Source: Gammaproteobacteria bacterium
Lineage (GTDB): Bacteria > Pseudomonadota > Gammaproteobacteria > Pseudomonadales > Azotimanducaceae
Assembly: GCA_026713185.1 (NCBI GenBank)
Contig: JAPOOX010000116.1
Span: 1 to 34,892, forward strand
DNA: 34,892 bases
Direction of reading: 5' to 3'
The stretch's first letter is position 1. Every line of letters begins with the position of its first letter. The position numbers and the translations under genes were made by a program. Below are positions 1 through 9,273 of this stretch, piece by piece. The notes below the pieces were generated by a model that ran no database searches, was not told the origin of the DNA, and saw nothing but the letters and a program-made list of their open reading frames with translations.

Positions 1-633
1 ATACAAGCCTTTACGTCCATCCAGGTCACCCTGGTGCACTGAATCGATGCGAAGGTAGCCGGGTTTCCCATAGGGACAAGGCTTGCGGCGTTCGCCAATA
101 GAGGACGCTTTCGGTTTCGCTTTAGTGTAGGTGTAGCGACAGCGCGTATAGACCTTTGATTTGCGCAGATTGTAAAGGTGCGCTACCGAGATCGTTGACA
201 GTCGTTCATAGGCCGCATCATCAAACACTCGATAAGCCCGCTCACAAAGCTTCTTCAGTGCCTTGCCATTAGGCTGGTCATGCAGGTTATCCAGGGTTGC
301 GATTAACTGAATGTCGGCGTTGCTATAGCGCCGTGCGAAACCGTTATTGGTGCGCTGACGTCGCACCAACCGACCGACTCGACGTTGCTGTTGGATGAGT
401 CGGGTCAACTGCCGCCGGGAGTAGCCGCTGATCTTTGCCATGTAGCGAATGAGGATGCCCTTTTCCTGACGCTTCAACTGGCCATAGTTAAAGCGGATCA
501 AGGTGCTTTGAATCCACTTGTAGCGACTGGCTTTATCGTCAAGGACCTGGAAGGCAACCAACTGTGTACCGACGAGAAATTGCTGTACTTGATCAACGGT
601 TTTGAGGTCTTTTTCATTCATGATGGTTTTCAT
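1..633 (-). CDS. IS transposase, DDE integrase-core type (partial, runs off left edge)
   Basis: An open frame of 211 codons starts at 633 and continues past base 1, so only the N-terminal part is seen. It holds a helix-turn-helix stretch (ISGYSRRQLTRLIQQ, about residues 70-84) and, at the truncated end, RIDSVHQGDLDG. That motif is the start of an rve-type integrase core, with the Asp being the first acidic residue of the DDE triad. The product would cut and join the ends of its own element. The start ATG at 633 has AGGAG almost touching it; ATG at 621 is the alternative. Two near-identical direct repeats lie just upstream and fit transposase-binding sites at the element's end. I infer an IS481/integrase-like family but cannot name the IS. 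The remaining DDE residues and the other end are outside the window. Confidence 0.85.
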   Translation of the reverse strand, partial: MKTIMNEKDLKTVDQVQQFLVGTQLVAFQVLDDKASRYKWIQSTLIRFNYGQLKRQEKGILIRYMAKISGYSRRQLTRLIQQQRRVGRLVRRQRTNNGFARRYSNADIQLIATLDNLHDQPNGKALKKLCERAYRVFDDAAYERLSTISVAHLYNLRKSKVYTRCRYTYTKAKPKASSIGERRKPCPYGKPGYLRIDSVHQGDLDGRKGLY

Positions 634-669
634 TCTCCTATCATGAACAAAAGGGGCGTTAGCGTCTTA

Positions 670-726
670 GTTCAGCGCCATTTCATATTAGAATCAACTG
701 AATTGTTCAGCGCCATTTCATGTTGG
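670..726. repeat. Direct repeats at the IS end
   Basis: A 22-base repeat occurs at 670-691 and 705-726 in the same orientation, with two mismatches and a 35-base period. The shared core is GTTCAGCGCCATTTCAT. The outer copy runs into TGTCC (read on the minus strand) near 729, where base composition jumps to GC-rich, so the element probably ends close to 729. Paired repeats inside a terminus are typical of multiple transposase-binding sites. The exact terminus cannot be fixed without the other end. Confidence 0.6.
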
Positions 727-954
727 ACAAGACTGGCCCTTGACCCGACGCCGGCGGCGGGGGATAATCAACGACAGGTCACCGGAGCGGGCACCGGGGT
801 GGCGAGAGGCCGCTGGGCGCTGTGCTGCCGAACCATCCAATCGTCATGGATCCCGGAGTAGGAGGCCCTGAATTCCAGAGAAGTCCCACTTCCCGAGTTT
901 GTCGCGCTACCGGAAGACATGCTTGACGTGGCCCGGTCCGGAAAGAAGGCGAGC

Positions 955-1902
955 ATGAGCCTCGGCGCCCGCGAATACCGTCTCGTCCTCTCGCGCTTCG
1001 TTGCGATGGTTTCAATAGCCGTTTCCGCCTGTCTCCCCGCTACGGGCGCGACGGTCAAGTGGTACGTCGGAGTCGGCATCGGCGGCAACGCGTCACGCGA
1101 CGTCGTCATGGAAAGCCGCAGCAACGACCGCGCGAGCATCTGCGACGAGTACATCAACCCGAGGGCACTCTCCGTGGCCGGCTGCACCATCCCCGACCGC
1201 GGCGCGGGCGACGGTTGGCTCGCACCGTTTGATCCGGGCGCGGGTTTTTCCGGCGAAGCGGAGTTCGGATTGCATCTGTCGCCGCGATGGCGGCTCGCCG
1301 CCGTGTATGCACGCAGTGAGACAGACTTCGATCAGACGGTGTCGTCCACCGACGCCACCGGTGAAGACTTCGACAAGATCAGCAACGAACTCTCGGTTGG
1401 CCAGGAGACCCTTGGCTCCACGACCTCCGACGAATTCCGGATCGTCGCGTACCGCGACTGGCCGAACCGCACCCGGTGGACACCCTACGCGGGCGCCGGT
1501 GTGGCCGTCTCACGCACGCGCAAGGACTTCGCGTGGCACTGGGCAAGGAGCGCCGACCCCACGGACATCGCGACCGGCCTAGGCCAGCCCAACGCGGAAG
1601 AGATTCGCCGCAACCTCGCCGACACCGTCAGCGTGGGCCGCCGCACGCTCCGCGACACCATGTTCGGATACGTCCTGGTCGCGGGCGTCGAGCGCACGTT
1701 GTCGGAAAGCGTGTCGGTCGGACTCAAGGCCCAGTGGAAGCGCTTCGGGGCGTTCGAGTCGGACGGCTACGCGGGCGACCTGTTGCGCAGCCACCCGCCC
1801 AACCTGCGCCTCGACGGCAGCGAGCCGGTCAGCGCGTGGTCCCGCACCCGCGACACAGGGCGGTTCTCGGCACTATTCACCATCCGCTACGCCATGCCGT
1901 AG
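955..1902 (+). CDS. Outer-membrane beta-barrel protein (porin-like/Opa-like)
   Basis: The product is 315 aa. A signal sequence covers about residues 1-32 (basic start, hydrophobic core LVLSRFVAMVSIAV). VSAC at 23-26 could be read as a lipobox, so a lipoprotein form is possible. The mature part alternates short amphipathic strands with aromatic ends: YVGVGIGGN, RWRLAAVYARSE, WTPYAGAGVAVS, VSVGLKAQWKRFG and a terminal FSALFTIRYAMP. This is the pattern of an 8-12 strand barrel, although the last residue is Pro rather than the usual Phe. ATG 955 was chosen over ATG 919 because AGAAGG precedes it and the signal peptide then begins correctly. The gene is much richer in GC, especially at third positions, than all its neighbours, and no partner gene is visible. 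The barrel class is fairly sure; the substrate is unknown. Confidence 0.65.
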   Translation: MSLGAREYRLVLSRFVAMVSIAVSACLPATGATVKWYVGVGIGGNASRDVVMESRSNDRASICDEYINPRALSVAGCTIPDRGAGDGWLAPFDPGAGFSGEAEFGLHLSPRWRLAAVYARSETDFDQTVSSTDATGEDFDKISNELSVGQETLGSTTSDEFRIVAYRDWPNRTRWTPYAGAGVAVSRTRKDFAWHWARSADPTDIATGLGQPNAEEIRRNLADTVSVGRRTLRDTMFGYVLVAGVERTLSESVSVGLKAQWKRFGAFESDGYAGDLLRSHPPNLRLDGSEPVSAWSRTRDTGRFSALFTIRYAMP

Positions 1903-2079
1903 TCCGGCACTTCCACCCCGAACGCGACCAGCCCGGCACTCTACATTTATGTAAATCGAATCAGTTCACCGCTTTTGAAATCACCCGTGGGTATTCTGAC
2001 CAGAGAAGACATTGAGTCCTGTTATACCGATCACACTTATGGTTGAATGCTCGCTCTGAACATAAATCAACTGACCCCC

Positions 2080-3375
2080 ATGAATCGATCAAAATCCCTG
2101 TTCTCTGAAGCACAAAAATGGCTGCCGGGAGGAGTCAACTCACCCGTACGCGCATTCAAACACGTTGGCGGACAACCGGTTTTTATCTCAAAAGGAGAGG
2201 GCGCCTGGCTTGAGGATGTTGACGGAAAACGTTACATCGACTACGTGGGTTCATGGGGGCCGATGATCCTGGGTCATGCACATCCACAGATCGTCCGTCG
2301 TGTCCAGGAAACCATCACACAAGGACTCAGTTTCGGTGCACCCACTGAACTGGAAACCGAACTTGCCCGCAAAATTTGTCAATTTCTGCCATCAATGGAA
2401 ATGATTCGCATGGTTAACTCCGGTACGGAAGCCACCATGAGTGCTATCAGACTGGCTCGTGGGTTCACCGGTCGTACTAAAATCGTAAAGTTTGAAGGTT
2501 GCTATCACGGACATGCAGACTCGCTGCTGGTAAAAGCAGGATCCGGCGCCCTTACTCTGGGCATACCTGACTCCGCCGGTGTTCCGGAGAATGTTGCGGC
2601 GCATACTCTGACCCTGGAATTCAATAATACCGCTCAGGTGGAATCGATATTTGCATCTACCGGTGATGACATCGCAGCGATTATCGTGGAACCAGTGGCC
2701 GGGAACATGGGTTGTGTACCACCGGTACCAGACTTTCTGCAATGTTTGCGGGATGTCTGTGACCGGCATGGCAGTCTTTTGATCTTTGACGAAGTGATGA
2801 CCGGTTTTCGGGTTGCTCTGGGCGGCGCACAAACGCTTTACGGTATCAGACCGGACCTCACGACGCTGGGCAAGGTGATCGGCGGCGGAATGCCGGTAGG
2901 TGCATTCGGTGGGCGCCGGGACATCATGTCCAGACTGGCGCCACTGGGAGATGTATATCAGGCCGGGACGCTTTCCGGCAACCCTGTTGCAATGGCCGCG
3001 GGATTGGAAACCCTGAATCTGATCTGTAATGAAAATTTCTTTGAAAACCTTGCCATAAACACTGCGACACTGGCATCGAATCTGGAGAAACTGGCAGCAG
3101 ATGCAAACATTCCTTTCTCCACCAATCAGGCAGGCGCCATGTTTGGATTCTTCTTTACCGGAGCAAAACCGGTAACCAACTTCAATCAGGTCATGAATGC
3201 TGACACAGGTCTGTTCTACCGTTTTTTCTCCCGGATGCTTGAACAGGGCATCTATCTTGCCCCTTCACCATTTGAAGCCGCGTTTGTTTCCAGTGCACAC
3301 GGGGTTGATGAGTTCAACAGTACACTCGCGGCAGCAGAACTCGCATTCAACGACATCAACACAGGGAATCAGTAG
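2080..3375 (+). CDS. hemL: Glutamate-1-semialdehyde 2,1-aminomutase
   Basis: The enzyme converts glutamate-1-semialdehyde to 5-aminolevulinate in the C5 route of tetrapyrrole synthesis, using pyridoxal phosphate in the cytosol. The 431-aa product matches the E. coli enzyme in length and along its whole length: [54 protein letters not shown] and [10 protein letters not shown]. The PLP lysine is K265 in [20 protein letters not shown]. The start at 2080 aligns with family members; ATG 2047 would add 11 unsupported residues. There is no good ribosome site before either start. The stop codon is followed directly by the ATG of the kinase gene, so the two are probably co-transcribed. Identification is very secure. 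Confidence 0.97.
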   Translation: MNRSKSLFSEAQKWLPGGVNSPVRAFKHVGGQPVFISKGEGAWLEDVDGKRYIDYVGSWGPMILGHAHPQIVRRVQETITQGLSFGAPTELETELARKICQFLPSMEMIRMVNSGTEATMSAIRLARGFTGRTKIVKFEGCYHGHADSLLVKAGSGALTLGIPDSAGVPENVAAHTLTLEFNNTAQVESIFASTGDDIAAIIVEPVAGNMGCVPPVPDFLQCLRDVCDRHGSLLIFDEVMTGFRVALGGAQTLYGIRPDLTTLGKVIGGGMPVGAFGGRRDIMSRLAPLGDVYQAGTLSGNPVAMAAGLETLNLICNENFFENLAINTATLASNLEKLAADANIPFSTNQAGAMFGFFFTGAKPVTNFNQVMNADTGLFYRFFSRMLEQGIYLAPSPFEAAFVSSAHGVDEFNSTLAAAELAFNDINTGNQ

Positions 3376-4371
3376 ATGCATCACTATGATGTCTACGGCA
3401 TCGGCAATGCCCTTGTCGATAGCGAATATGAAGTCACTGATGAATTTCTGGATCTCAGCGGTTTACCCAAAGGTGTCATGACGCTCATTGAAGAAGAACA
3501 ACGGCAAAAATTGATCAAACTGCTCGAAGATGAACATGGATATCAGGTCATCAAGCTGGCTGGCGGTGGTTCCGCTGCGAATACCGTTGCCACCGTCAGC
3601 CAACTCGGTGGCAATGGGTTTTACAGTTGCAAGGTAGCCAACGATCAGACCGGAGATTTCTTTGTAAAAGATCTGAAAGATCTGAATATCCACACCAATC
3701 TGACTGCGGATAGAGAACCCGGGGTAACCGGAGAGTGTATCTCTCTGGTAACGCCGGACGCAGAAAGAACAATGGCGTCCCATCTCGGCATCACGCAAAG
3801 TCTATCCGCCAGAGAACTCGTTCCAGATGCTTTGTGTGATTCACAATTACTCTATATTGAGGGTTACCTGGTCAGTTCTCCTTCCGGTTTTGATGCAGCA
3901 CTGGAAGCCCAGGCCATTGCCCGCAAAGGGAGTGTCGACGTTGCATTGACTCTGTCCGACCCGGCAATGGTCAGGAATTTCAAAGACTCATTTGACGTCC
4001 TGGTCAAGCACGGTGTCGACATCCTGTTCTGCAATGAAGAGGAAGCAAATCTTTGGACCGATTCGTCGTCCCGGGAAGAAACGATCAAAGCCCTCCGTGA
4101 CGCCTGTCCAAAATTTGCAATGACATGTGGCAAGGACGGCGCCATCGTCTGCGACGGTAACACAACATACAAGGTAGCAGGGGTCCCGACGATTCCAGTT
4201 GACACCACCGGGGCCGGAGACAATTTCGCCGGGGCATTTCTCTATCGGATATGCCGGGGTGCGGGTTACGACGATGCCGCAGCATTTGCCAACCGGTCCG
4301 CGTCACTTCTGGTTTCCAGATTCGGCGCTCGAGCCGATAAGGAAATGGTGAAACAACTGGGGTCGCGCTAG
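3376..4371 (+). CDS. PfkB-family kinase, adenosine kinase/ribokinase-like
   Basis: The 331-aa product belongs to the ribokinase/PfkB fold. It has the N-terminal substrate-site motif LAGGGSAANT (61-70), NEEEA (220-224) and the second PfkB signature DTTGAGDNFAGAFL (276-289), in which D282 is the catalytic base. It would phosphorylate a sugar or nucleoside with ATP. Proteins of this shape in gammaproteobacteria are often annotated as adenosine kinase; the substrate cannot be fixed from sequence alone. It starts on the base after the hemL stop (TAG-ATG), implying translational coupling. It ends two bases before the stop of the convergent polB gene, and both stop codons sit in a small palindrome, CTAGCGCTAG at 4368-4377. 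Confidence 0.88.
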   Translation: MHHYDVYGIGNALVDSEYEVTDEFLDLSGLPKGVMTLIEEEQRQKLIKLLEDEHGYQVIKLAGGGSAANTVATVSQLGGNGFYSCKVANDQTGDFFVKDLKDLNIHTNLTADREPGVTGECISLVTPDAERTMASHLGITQSLSARELVPDALCDSQLLYIEGYLVSSPSGFDAALEAQAIARKGSVDVALTLSDPAMVRNFKDSFDVLVKHGVDILFCNEEEANLWTDSSSREETIKALRDACPKFAMTCGKDGAIVCDGNTTYKVAGVPTIPVDTTGAGDNFAGAFLYRICRGAGYDDAAAFANRSASLLVSRFGARADKEMVKQLGSR

Positions 4372-4373
4372 CG

Positions 4374-6779
4374 CTAGAACAAGGTCATCTGCTGGTCTGT
4401 GATCTCTGCCAGAGATGTCCCTTTGAAGGACAGAATTGCATCCGCAATCGGCGCCAGTTGGCGATCTACATAAAATCCATAATCGATAGATGACGTCACA
4501 TATTGCCGGGGTTCCGGGCCATTGACTGTCATGACATACTCACTCCATCCACCACTGTCCGGCAAGGGTGGTAACCCCTTGCTGGCACGAATCTCCGAGA
4601 GACTGCGTGCAGCCCGGACATGGGGAGGTACATTCTTGACATAGTCCTTCATCCGGCGCCTCATCCGGCGTCTCAACACCAGGTGCTCGTCCATCTGCCC
4701 GTGCCGAACCTGCTCAACCACGGTTTTTACATACTGCTCAAAGGGCTGATCCAGAAAGATGCGCCGGTAGAGTTCCTGCTGAAATTCCCTTGCGAGAGGG
4801 CTCCAGTCACTCCTGACGCTTTCAAGCCCCTTGAAAATCAATCTTGTACCCTGCTCTTCGGTAACCAGACCCGCATATCTTTTTTTGCTGCCTCTTTCCG
4901 AGCCACGCATCGCGGGCATGAAGAATTTCTCAAAATGTGTCTCGAACTCAACTTCCAGAAAACACGGTATTTTGAATCGCCTCTGCAAATCATCCCGCCA
5001 CCAGGTATTAAGGTAGGTCACGAGATCTCTTGCTGCTGTGGAGACATCCGGCATTGAGTCCATATGCACGAAAACGGAATCAGTGTCACCATAGATAACC
5101 GGCAGACCTTTTGCTTCTATCAAATCGCGTGTGCGCTGCAGGATTTCGTGACCTCTCATGGTAATTGAGCTTGCCAGTCGGGTATCGAAAAAACGGCAAA
5201 CCGAAGTGCCCAATACGCCGTAAAATGAATTCATTATGATTTTGATCGCTTGCGACATTGCTGACCGCCCGTCTTTTTTTGCCACGTCCCGGGCCTGCCA
5301 TAGATTTTCTATGATTCCAGGCAAAAGAGCTCTTGTTCTTGAAAAACGACCACCGCGAAAACCTTCGATAGCATCATCCCCCGCGGTGATCATTGCCAGG
5401 GGATCTACGTGGAATGTACGAATGATGCCTGGATACAGACTTTTGAAATCAAGGACCACCACATGTTCGTATAGCCCAGCCCGGGACTCCAGCACAAATC
5501 CACCCGGACTGCCGGCTGTAACGCCTGAACCAGTCGACGGCGCGACAAAGCCTTCCCGATGCAATCGAGGCAAATACAGGAAATCGAATGCTGCGACCGA
5601 ACCCCCCGGACGGTCCAGGTCCAGACCGGTAAGCCGGGAACGTTCAATGGCAAACTCAATCAGGTCTGCTTTGGAAAAAATATCCCATACCAGTTCACAG
5701 TCCTGAAGATTGTATTCGGCCAGCAGAGCACGGTTATCGGCATACATCTCCTCTATTTCCGCGGCGCGGGCATCCACGTCATTAACCAGTTTGCCCCGAC
5801 CCAGTAATTCTCTGGCGACAAACTCCAGAGAGAAGCTCTCAAAGGACCAGGTTGCGGTTCTCAACAGTTCTATACCATCCAGAACCACTCTGCCAGGAAC
5901 CAGTGCAAAGTTTCTGCCGCGGCCACGGGTTGCACTACGCCAGATCACCATTTCCGAGGACCTGCCCAGCCGGAAATCAATCTTCAGCGCAGTACAGCGT
6001 TCCTGCAGGAAATTCAAATCAAAACCGACGACATTCCAACCGATGATGACGTCAGGGTCGCTTTCTTCAACCCATTTCAGAAAGCGTAGCAACAGGGATT
6101 TTTCATCTTCAAGACATTCAACATGACCATGGTCTGTGCTGACCCTGGTATCGGAAACCATGAATACCCGTTGTTCCAGGTCACTGTATACAGCAATCGA
6201 AAGTACAACGTTGTCCGTTACGGACGTTTCAATGTCCAGAGATATCACGTGCAATTCCGGCGAGTATTCTGCGCTGACAATCTTTGGATTGATACAACTG
6301 CAGGCACGGTCACCGGGAACGATACGGCCCTTGACAGCAGCAGAACCGGTCACGAAACGCTCCATCAGATAGCGGTCAGTCGGCCTGATGTCGTCTTCAA
6401 ATACGGGAATATTCGCCTGTGCAAGCCGGGACCTTGCAAAATAGAGGTCACGCTGCTGTTGAAAGTAGCAGGCAACCACTCTCTCCCTGTCAATAAACGT
6501 CTGTAGATCGATGTGTTCCTGACGCCATCCATCAATATCAGAAAGCAGTTTGATGACCTGATTCAGTTTTGATTCAGCAATAAAAAATACCGAAGGCTGT
6601 TGTTCAACGACTACCCGGAGTGGCCCGTAGTCCGTTACCAGCCAGAAAATCAGATCCTGACCATCTTCATGTTCCTGCCACTGACGGGTCAGAATGAAAC
6701 CCGGGGTATCACTTGTCTCAACATCAACAGCGCTGTCAAGCGTTACTTCCAGGCCGGCACTCCTCATCCTGCTTTCCAT
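4374..6779 (-). CDS. polB: DNA polymerase II (family B)
   Basis: The 801-aa protein is a family B replicative/repair polymerase, the damage-bypass and restart enzyme Pol II of gammaproteobacteria. The proofreading domain has ExoI SLDIETS (D182, E184), ExoII GWNVVGFDLNF (D254) and ExoIII YNLQDCELV (Y356, D360). The polymerase domain has motif A DFKSLYPGII (444-453), motif B KIIMNSFYG (513-521), motif C YGDTDS (563-568, D565 and D567) and KKRYAGL further on. All catalytic residues are present. One oddity is Gly at position 451, where family B enzymes usually have Ser in SLYPS. The start codon lies directly after the stop of hmuV, so the gene ends a five-gene overlapping run. No LexA box can be expected at such an internal position. 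Length is close to E. coli Pol II (783 aa). Confidence 0.95.
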   Translation of the reverse strand: MESRMRSAGLEVTLDSAVDVETSDTPGFILTRQWQEHEDGQDLIFWLVTDYGPLRVVVEQQPSVFFIAESKLNQVIKLLSDIDGWRQEHIDLQTFIDRERVVACYFQQQRDLYFARSRLAQANIPVFEDDIRPTDRYLMERFVTGSAAVKGRIVPGDRACSCINPKIVSAEYSPELHVISLDIETSVTDNVVLSIAVYSDLEQRVFMVSDTRVSTDHGHVECLEDEKSLLLRFLKWVEESDPDVIIGWNVVGFDLNFLQERCTALKIDFRLGRSSEMVIWRSATRGRGRNFALVPGRVVLDGIELLRTATWSFESFSLEFVARELLGRGKLVNDVDARAAEIEEMYADNRALLAEYNLQDCELVWDIFSKADLIEFAIERSRLTGLDLDRPGGSVAAFDFLYLPRLHREGFVAPSTGSGVTAGSPGGFVLESRAGLYEHVVVLDFKSLYPGIIRTFHVDPLAMITAGDDAIEGFRGGRFSRTRALLPGIIENLWQARDVAKKDGRSAMSQAIKIIMNSFYGVLGTSVCRFFDTRLASSITMRGHEILQRTRDLIEAKGLPVIYGDTDSVFVHMDSMPDVSTAARDLVTYLNTWWRDDLQRRFKIPCFLEVEFETHFEKFFMPAMRGSERGSKKRYAGLVTEEQGTRLIFKGLESVRSDWSPLAREFQQELYRRIFLDQPFEQYVKTVVEQVRHGQMDEHLVLRRRMRRRMKDYVKNVPPHVRAARSLSEIRASKGLPPLPDSGGWSEYVMTVNGPEPRQYVTSSIDYGFYVDRQLAPIADAILSFKGTSLAEITDQQMTLF

Positions 6780-7559
6780 CTATAGAGGCACTCTAGCCTG
6801 AATCATGGGTCGTTCAATCCCTTCGCTCTTGATGAGGTCTATCTCTACGGAAAAAGCCTCCTGAATGTTGTCACTGTTTATGACCGCAGAGGGTGGTCCA
6901 CTGGCGAGTATCCGGCCATCCGACATCAGTACGATATTGTCCGCAAAGCGCGCCGCCAGATTAATATCGTGCAATACCAGGATGATTGATGCCCCTCTTT
7001 GAACCAGACTTTTTACCACTTTGAAAAAGACCAGTTGATGCGCCAAATCAAGGGCAGAGGTTGGCTCATCAAACAAAATCCAGGCAGCCTCCATCTGATC
7101 CCAGACCTGACACAGTATGCGGCCAATCTGTATCCGTTGTTGCTCTCCACCAGACAGGGTCGTAAAGGTTCTCTCTGACAAGTCCTGCAGTTGACACGCA
7201 TCCGTAACTGCCCGCACAACTTCATGATTATGTTCTCTTCCTGTGAGGTGGGGAATCCGCCCCATTTGTATGACTTCATGACCCTTGAAAGGAAAGTCAA
7301 GCACAGATTGCTGTGTCAAAAAAGCAATGCGTTTGGCACGTTGCTCCAATTCAATATCCGCAATGTTGTCACTGTCCAGCAAAATATTCCCCGAGTCGGG
7401 AACCAGTTCACCGCTGACTGTCCGGAGAAGCGTTGTTTTCCCGGCGCCATTCGGCCCTATCAATACCGTGATCGAGGCGTTGTCTATCTCAAGGTTTATA
7501 TCCTTTATCAGACGAGTGCCTCCTGTGGCATAACCCACGTTGTCCAGACACAGACTCAT
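6780..7559 (-). CDS. hmuV: Heme-type ABC importer, ATP-binding protein
   Basis: This 259-aa ATPase energises import through the inner membrane. Walker A is GPNGAGKTT (35-43), the Q-loop includes LTQQ (81-84), the signature is LSGGEQQRIQIGRIL (135-149), Walker B is ILFDEPTSALD (161-171) and the switch is H197 in VLHDIN. The C-terminal RPMIQAR and the QMEAAWILFDEPTSALDLAHQ segment are like HmuV heme ATPases rather than BtuD or FecE, so heme is the favoured substrate, though siderophore or cobalamin import is not excluded. It overlaps the permease gene by 4 bases (ATGA) and abuts polB. No periplasmic binding protein or TonB receptor is encoded in this window. Confidence 0.85.
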   Translation of the reverse strand: MSLCLDNVGYATGGTRLIKDINLEIDNASITVLIGPNGAGKTTLLRTVSGELVPDSGNILLDSDNIADIELEQRAKRIAFLTQQSVLDFPFKGHEVIQMGRIPHLTGREHNHEVVRAVTDACQLQDLSERTFTTLSGGEQQRIQIGRILCQVWDQMEAAWILFDEPTSALDLAHQLVFFKVVKSLVQRGASIILVLHDINLAARFADNIVLMSDGRILASGPPSAVINSDNIQEAFSVEIDLIKSEGIERPMIQARVPL

Positions 7560-8536
7560 ATTCCCAGTTTCCCCTTTTGCCGTATGATCATGAGGATAAA
7601 AAATGGTCCACCGATGAGAGCCGTCAGGATACCCACGGGCAACTCTGCCGGGGAAAACAGAGTGCGACTGAATGTATCTGCTATCAGTAAAAGCAATCCC
7701 CCAAGTAATGCGGAAGCGGGAATGACAACTTGATGCGTCGAGCCTATGGTTAACCGGATCAGATGCGGCACTATCAGTCCGATAAATGCTATGACACCGG
7801 TCAGGGAGACGCCGACAGCTACCGCCAATGCGGTCAACACGACAATTCTGATACGGAGTTTCGGGACTGTGATGCCAAGATACGATGCCTCACGATCCCC
7901 CAGGGTAATGGCATTCAGATTGTGACGTTCGCGAAACAGCAACAGGATGACTGCGGGGATCACAAGAGCAGTCAGTACACTCTGCCAGTCCGCGCCATTC
8001 AGACTGCCCAGAGCCCAAAAAGCAACAGAACGCAGTTGCACATCTGTTGACAGGTATGACAGAAGTCCTATACCGGCTATCGCCAGTGCATTAATGGCGA
8101 CACCTGCCAGCAACAAGGCGGATATCGTACCCCCGCGGCGTCCGACTTCCAGAACCAGCCAGGTTGTCAGTAACCCACCAATAAATGCACTGGTAGTCAA
8201 TCCGATCTGACCGGACAAATTTGCTCCCAACACCAGGTAACCCGCGGCGAACAAAGCTGCACCGCTGGAAACACCTATTAATGCAGGATCAGCAAGTGGA
8301 TTTCGAAATAAACCCTGAATCGATGCACCACAGGCAGCAATGCCTGAACCAACGAGTATTGCCAGAAGGGTTCTGGGAAACCGGATATCCGTCACAATTA
8401 TTCTCTGAACTTCCGATGCTGACCCGGTAAGCGCCATGAATACCTCGGAAGTTCGAATACCGGCAGAACCAACAGCGAGCGATACGGCAGCGCATAGCAG
8501 CAGCAACAGCAATAAAATTCCCATACGGAAAATCAA
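7556..8536 (-). CDS. hmuU: Heme-type ABC importer, permease (FecCD/BtuC family)
   Basis: The 326-aa protein is almost entirely hydrophobic, with about nine to ten membrane segments starting with ILLLLLLLCAAVSLAVG. Family features include DIRFPRTLLAILVGSGIAACGASIQGLFRNPLADPALIGVSSGAA near residues 50-95, GVIAFIGLIVPHLIRLTIG and a late LPVGILTALIGGPFFI. These are the marks of FecCD permeases, which work as dimers with an ATPase pair and a periplasmic binding protein. It overlaps sfsA upstream and hmuV downstream by four bases each. The assignment to heme rests on the partner ATPase. The family is certain; the substrate is inferred. Confidence 0.87.
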   Translation of the reverse strand: MIFRMGILLLLLLLCAAVSLAVGSAGIRTSEVFMALTGSASEVQRIIVTDIRFPRTLLAILVGSGIAACGASIQGLFRNPLADPALIGVSSGAALFAAGYLVLGANLSGQIGLTTSAFIGGLLTTWLVLEVGRRGGTISALLLAGVAINALAIAGIGLLSYLSTDVQLRSVAFWALGSLNGADWQSVLTALVIPAVILLLFRERHNLNAITLGDREASYLGITVPKLRIRIVVLTALAVAVGVSLTGVIAFIGLIVPHLIRLTIGSTHQVVIPASALLGGLLLLIADTFSRTLFSPAELPVGILTALIGGPFFILMIIRQKGKLGI

Positions 8537-9273
8537 TGCAGTCCCCTGTCGGAAATCGTGACATCTGTTCTTTCGAATGGAATCTGTTTCCGGATATTGC
8601 TGTTACCATCCCTTACCCTGGTTTTGTATGCCAGCACTTCAACACCCGCATCCATGGCCTCTTCAATCAGATCGCCGTACCTTGCGTCTATATGTCCGGC
8701 GCTTCTGACAGACCGGATGCCGGAATGCTGTACACAAAACAGGAGCACTGCCCTGTTTCCTGACTCGACCACCGATATCAGTTCCCGGAGATGTTTGCTG
8801 CCACGTTCACTGACAGCGTCCGGAAAGTAACCGATCCCCATCGAGACCGGTGGTTCGAGCAATGTCACATTCTTGACCTCAACATAACAATCCTGCTGAT
8901 CAGGAGCCGATAACAGCAAATCAATGCGACTGTTTTCCAAACCATATACAACTTCGCTCCTGATCTCTGAATATCCCTGCAGTTCGCGAATGATGCCTGA
9001 TTCAATCCCTTGCCTGACCAGAGAGTTGGCCCGCAATGTATTGATACCGATAGTGTGGCCACGGTTTGTCCGGATATACTCCCACGTATACGGGTATTTC
9101 CGTTTCTTGTTGTCGGAGCGACTCAGCCAGACCAGAGCACCTTCCTCTACACAATTTCGCATCGAGCCTGTATTGGGACAGTGAACTGTAATCTGCTCCC
9201 CATTTTCAAGGTACACATCCGCAAGAAATCGTTTGTACCGCCGGATGAGTCTGGCTCTGATAAGGTCGCTCAT
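8533..9273 (-). CDS. sfsA: SfsA family protein (sugar fermentation stimulation, nucleic-acid binding)
   Basis: The 246-aa product matches SfsA: an N-terminal OB-like part with RLIRRYKRFLADVYLENGE and HCPNTGSMRNCV, then a C-terminal nuclease-like part with SRIDLLLSAPD, CYVEVKNVTL and GYFPDAVSERGSKHLREL. The D-(x)n-ExK pattern (DLL then EVK) is that of a PD-(D/E)XK-like core, which fits reports of SfsA as a DNA/RNA-binding nuclease-type protein. In E. coli it was found through effects on maltose metabolism; its true role is unsettled. It sits between the aminotransferase and hmuU with 4-base overlaps on both sides, so it is co-translated with them. Length is normal for the family (about 234-250 aa). 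Confidence 0.93.
   Translation of the reverse strand: MSDLIRARLIRRYKRFLADVYLENGEQITVHCPNTGSMRNCVEEGALVWLSRSDNKKRKYPYTWEYIRTNRGHTIGINTLRANSLVRQGIESGIIRELQGYSEIRSEVVYGLENSRIDLLLSAPDQQDCYVEVKNVTLLEPPVSMGIGYFPDAVSERGSKHLRELISVVESGNRAVLLFCVQHSGIRSVRSAGHIDARYGDLIEEAMDAGVEVLAYKTRVRDGNSNIRKQIPFERTDVTISDRGLH

Noticed and set aside
385-861. A 158-codon plus-strand frame
   Set aside because: Most of it is antisense to the transposase and it runs across the IS end into GC-rich DNA; no ribosome site or protein-like motifs.
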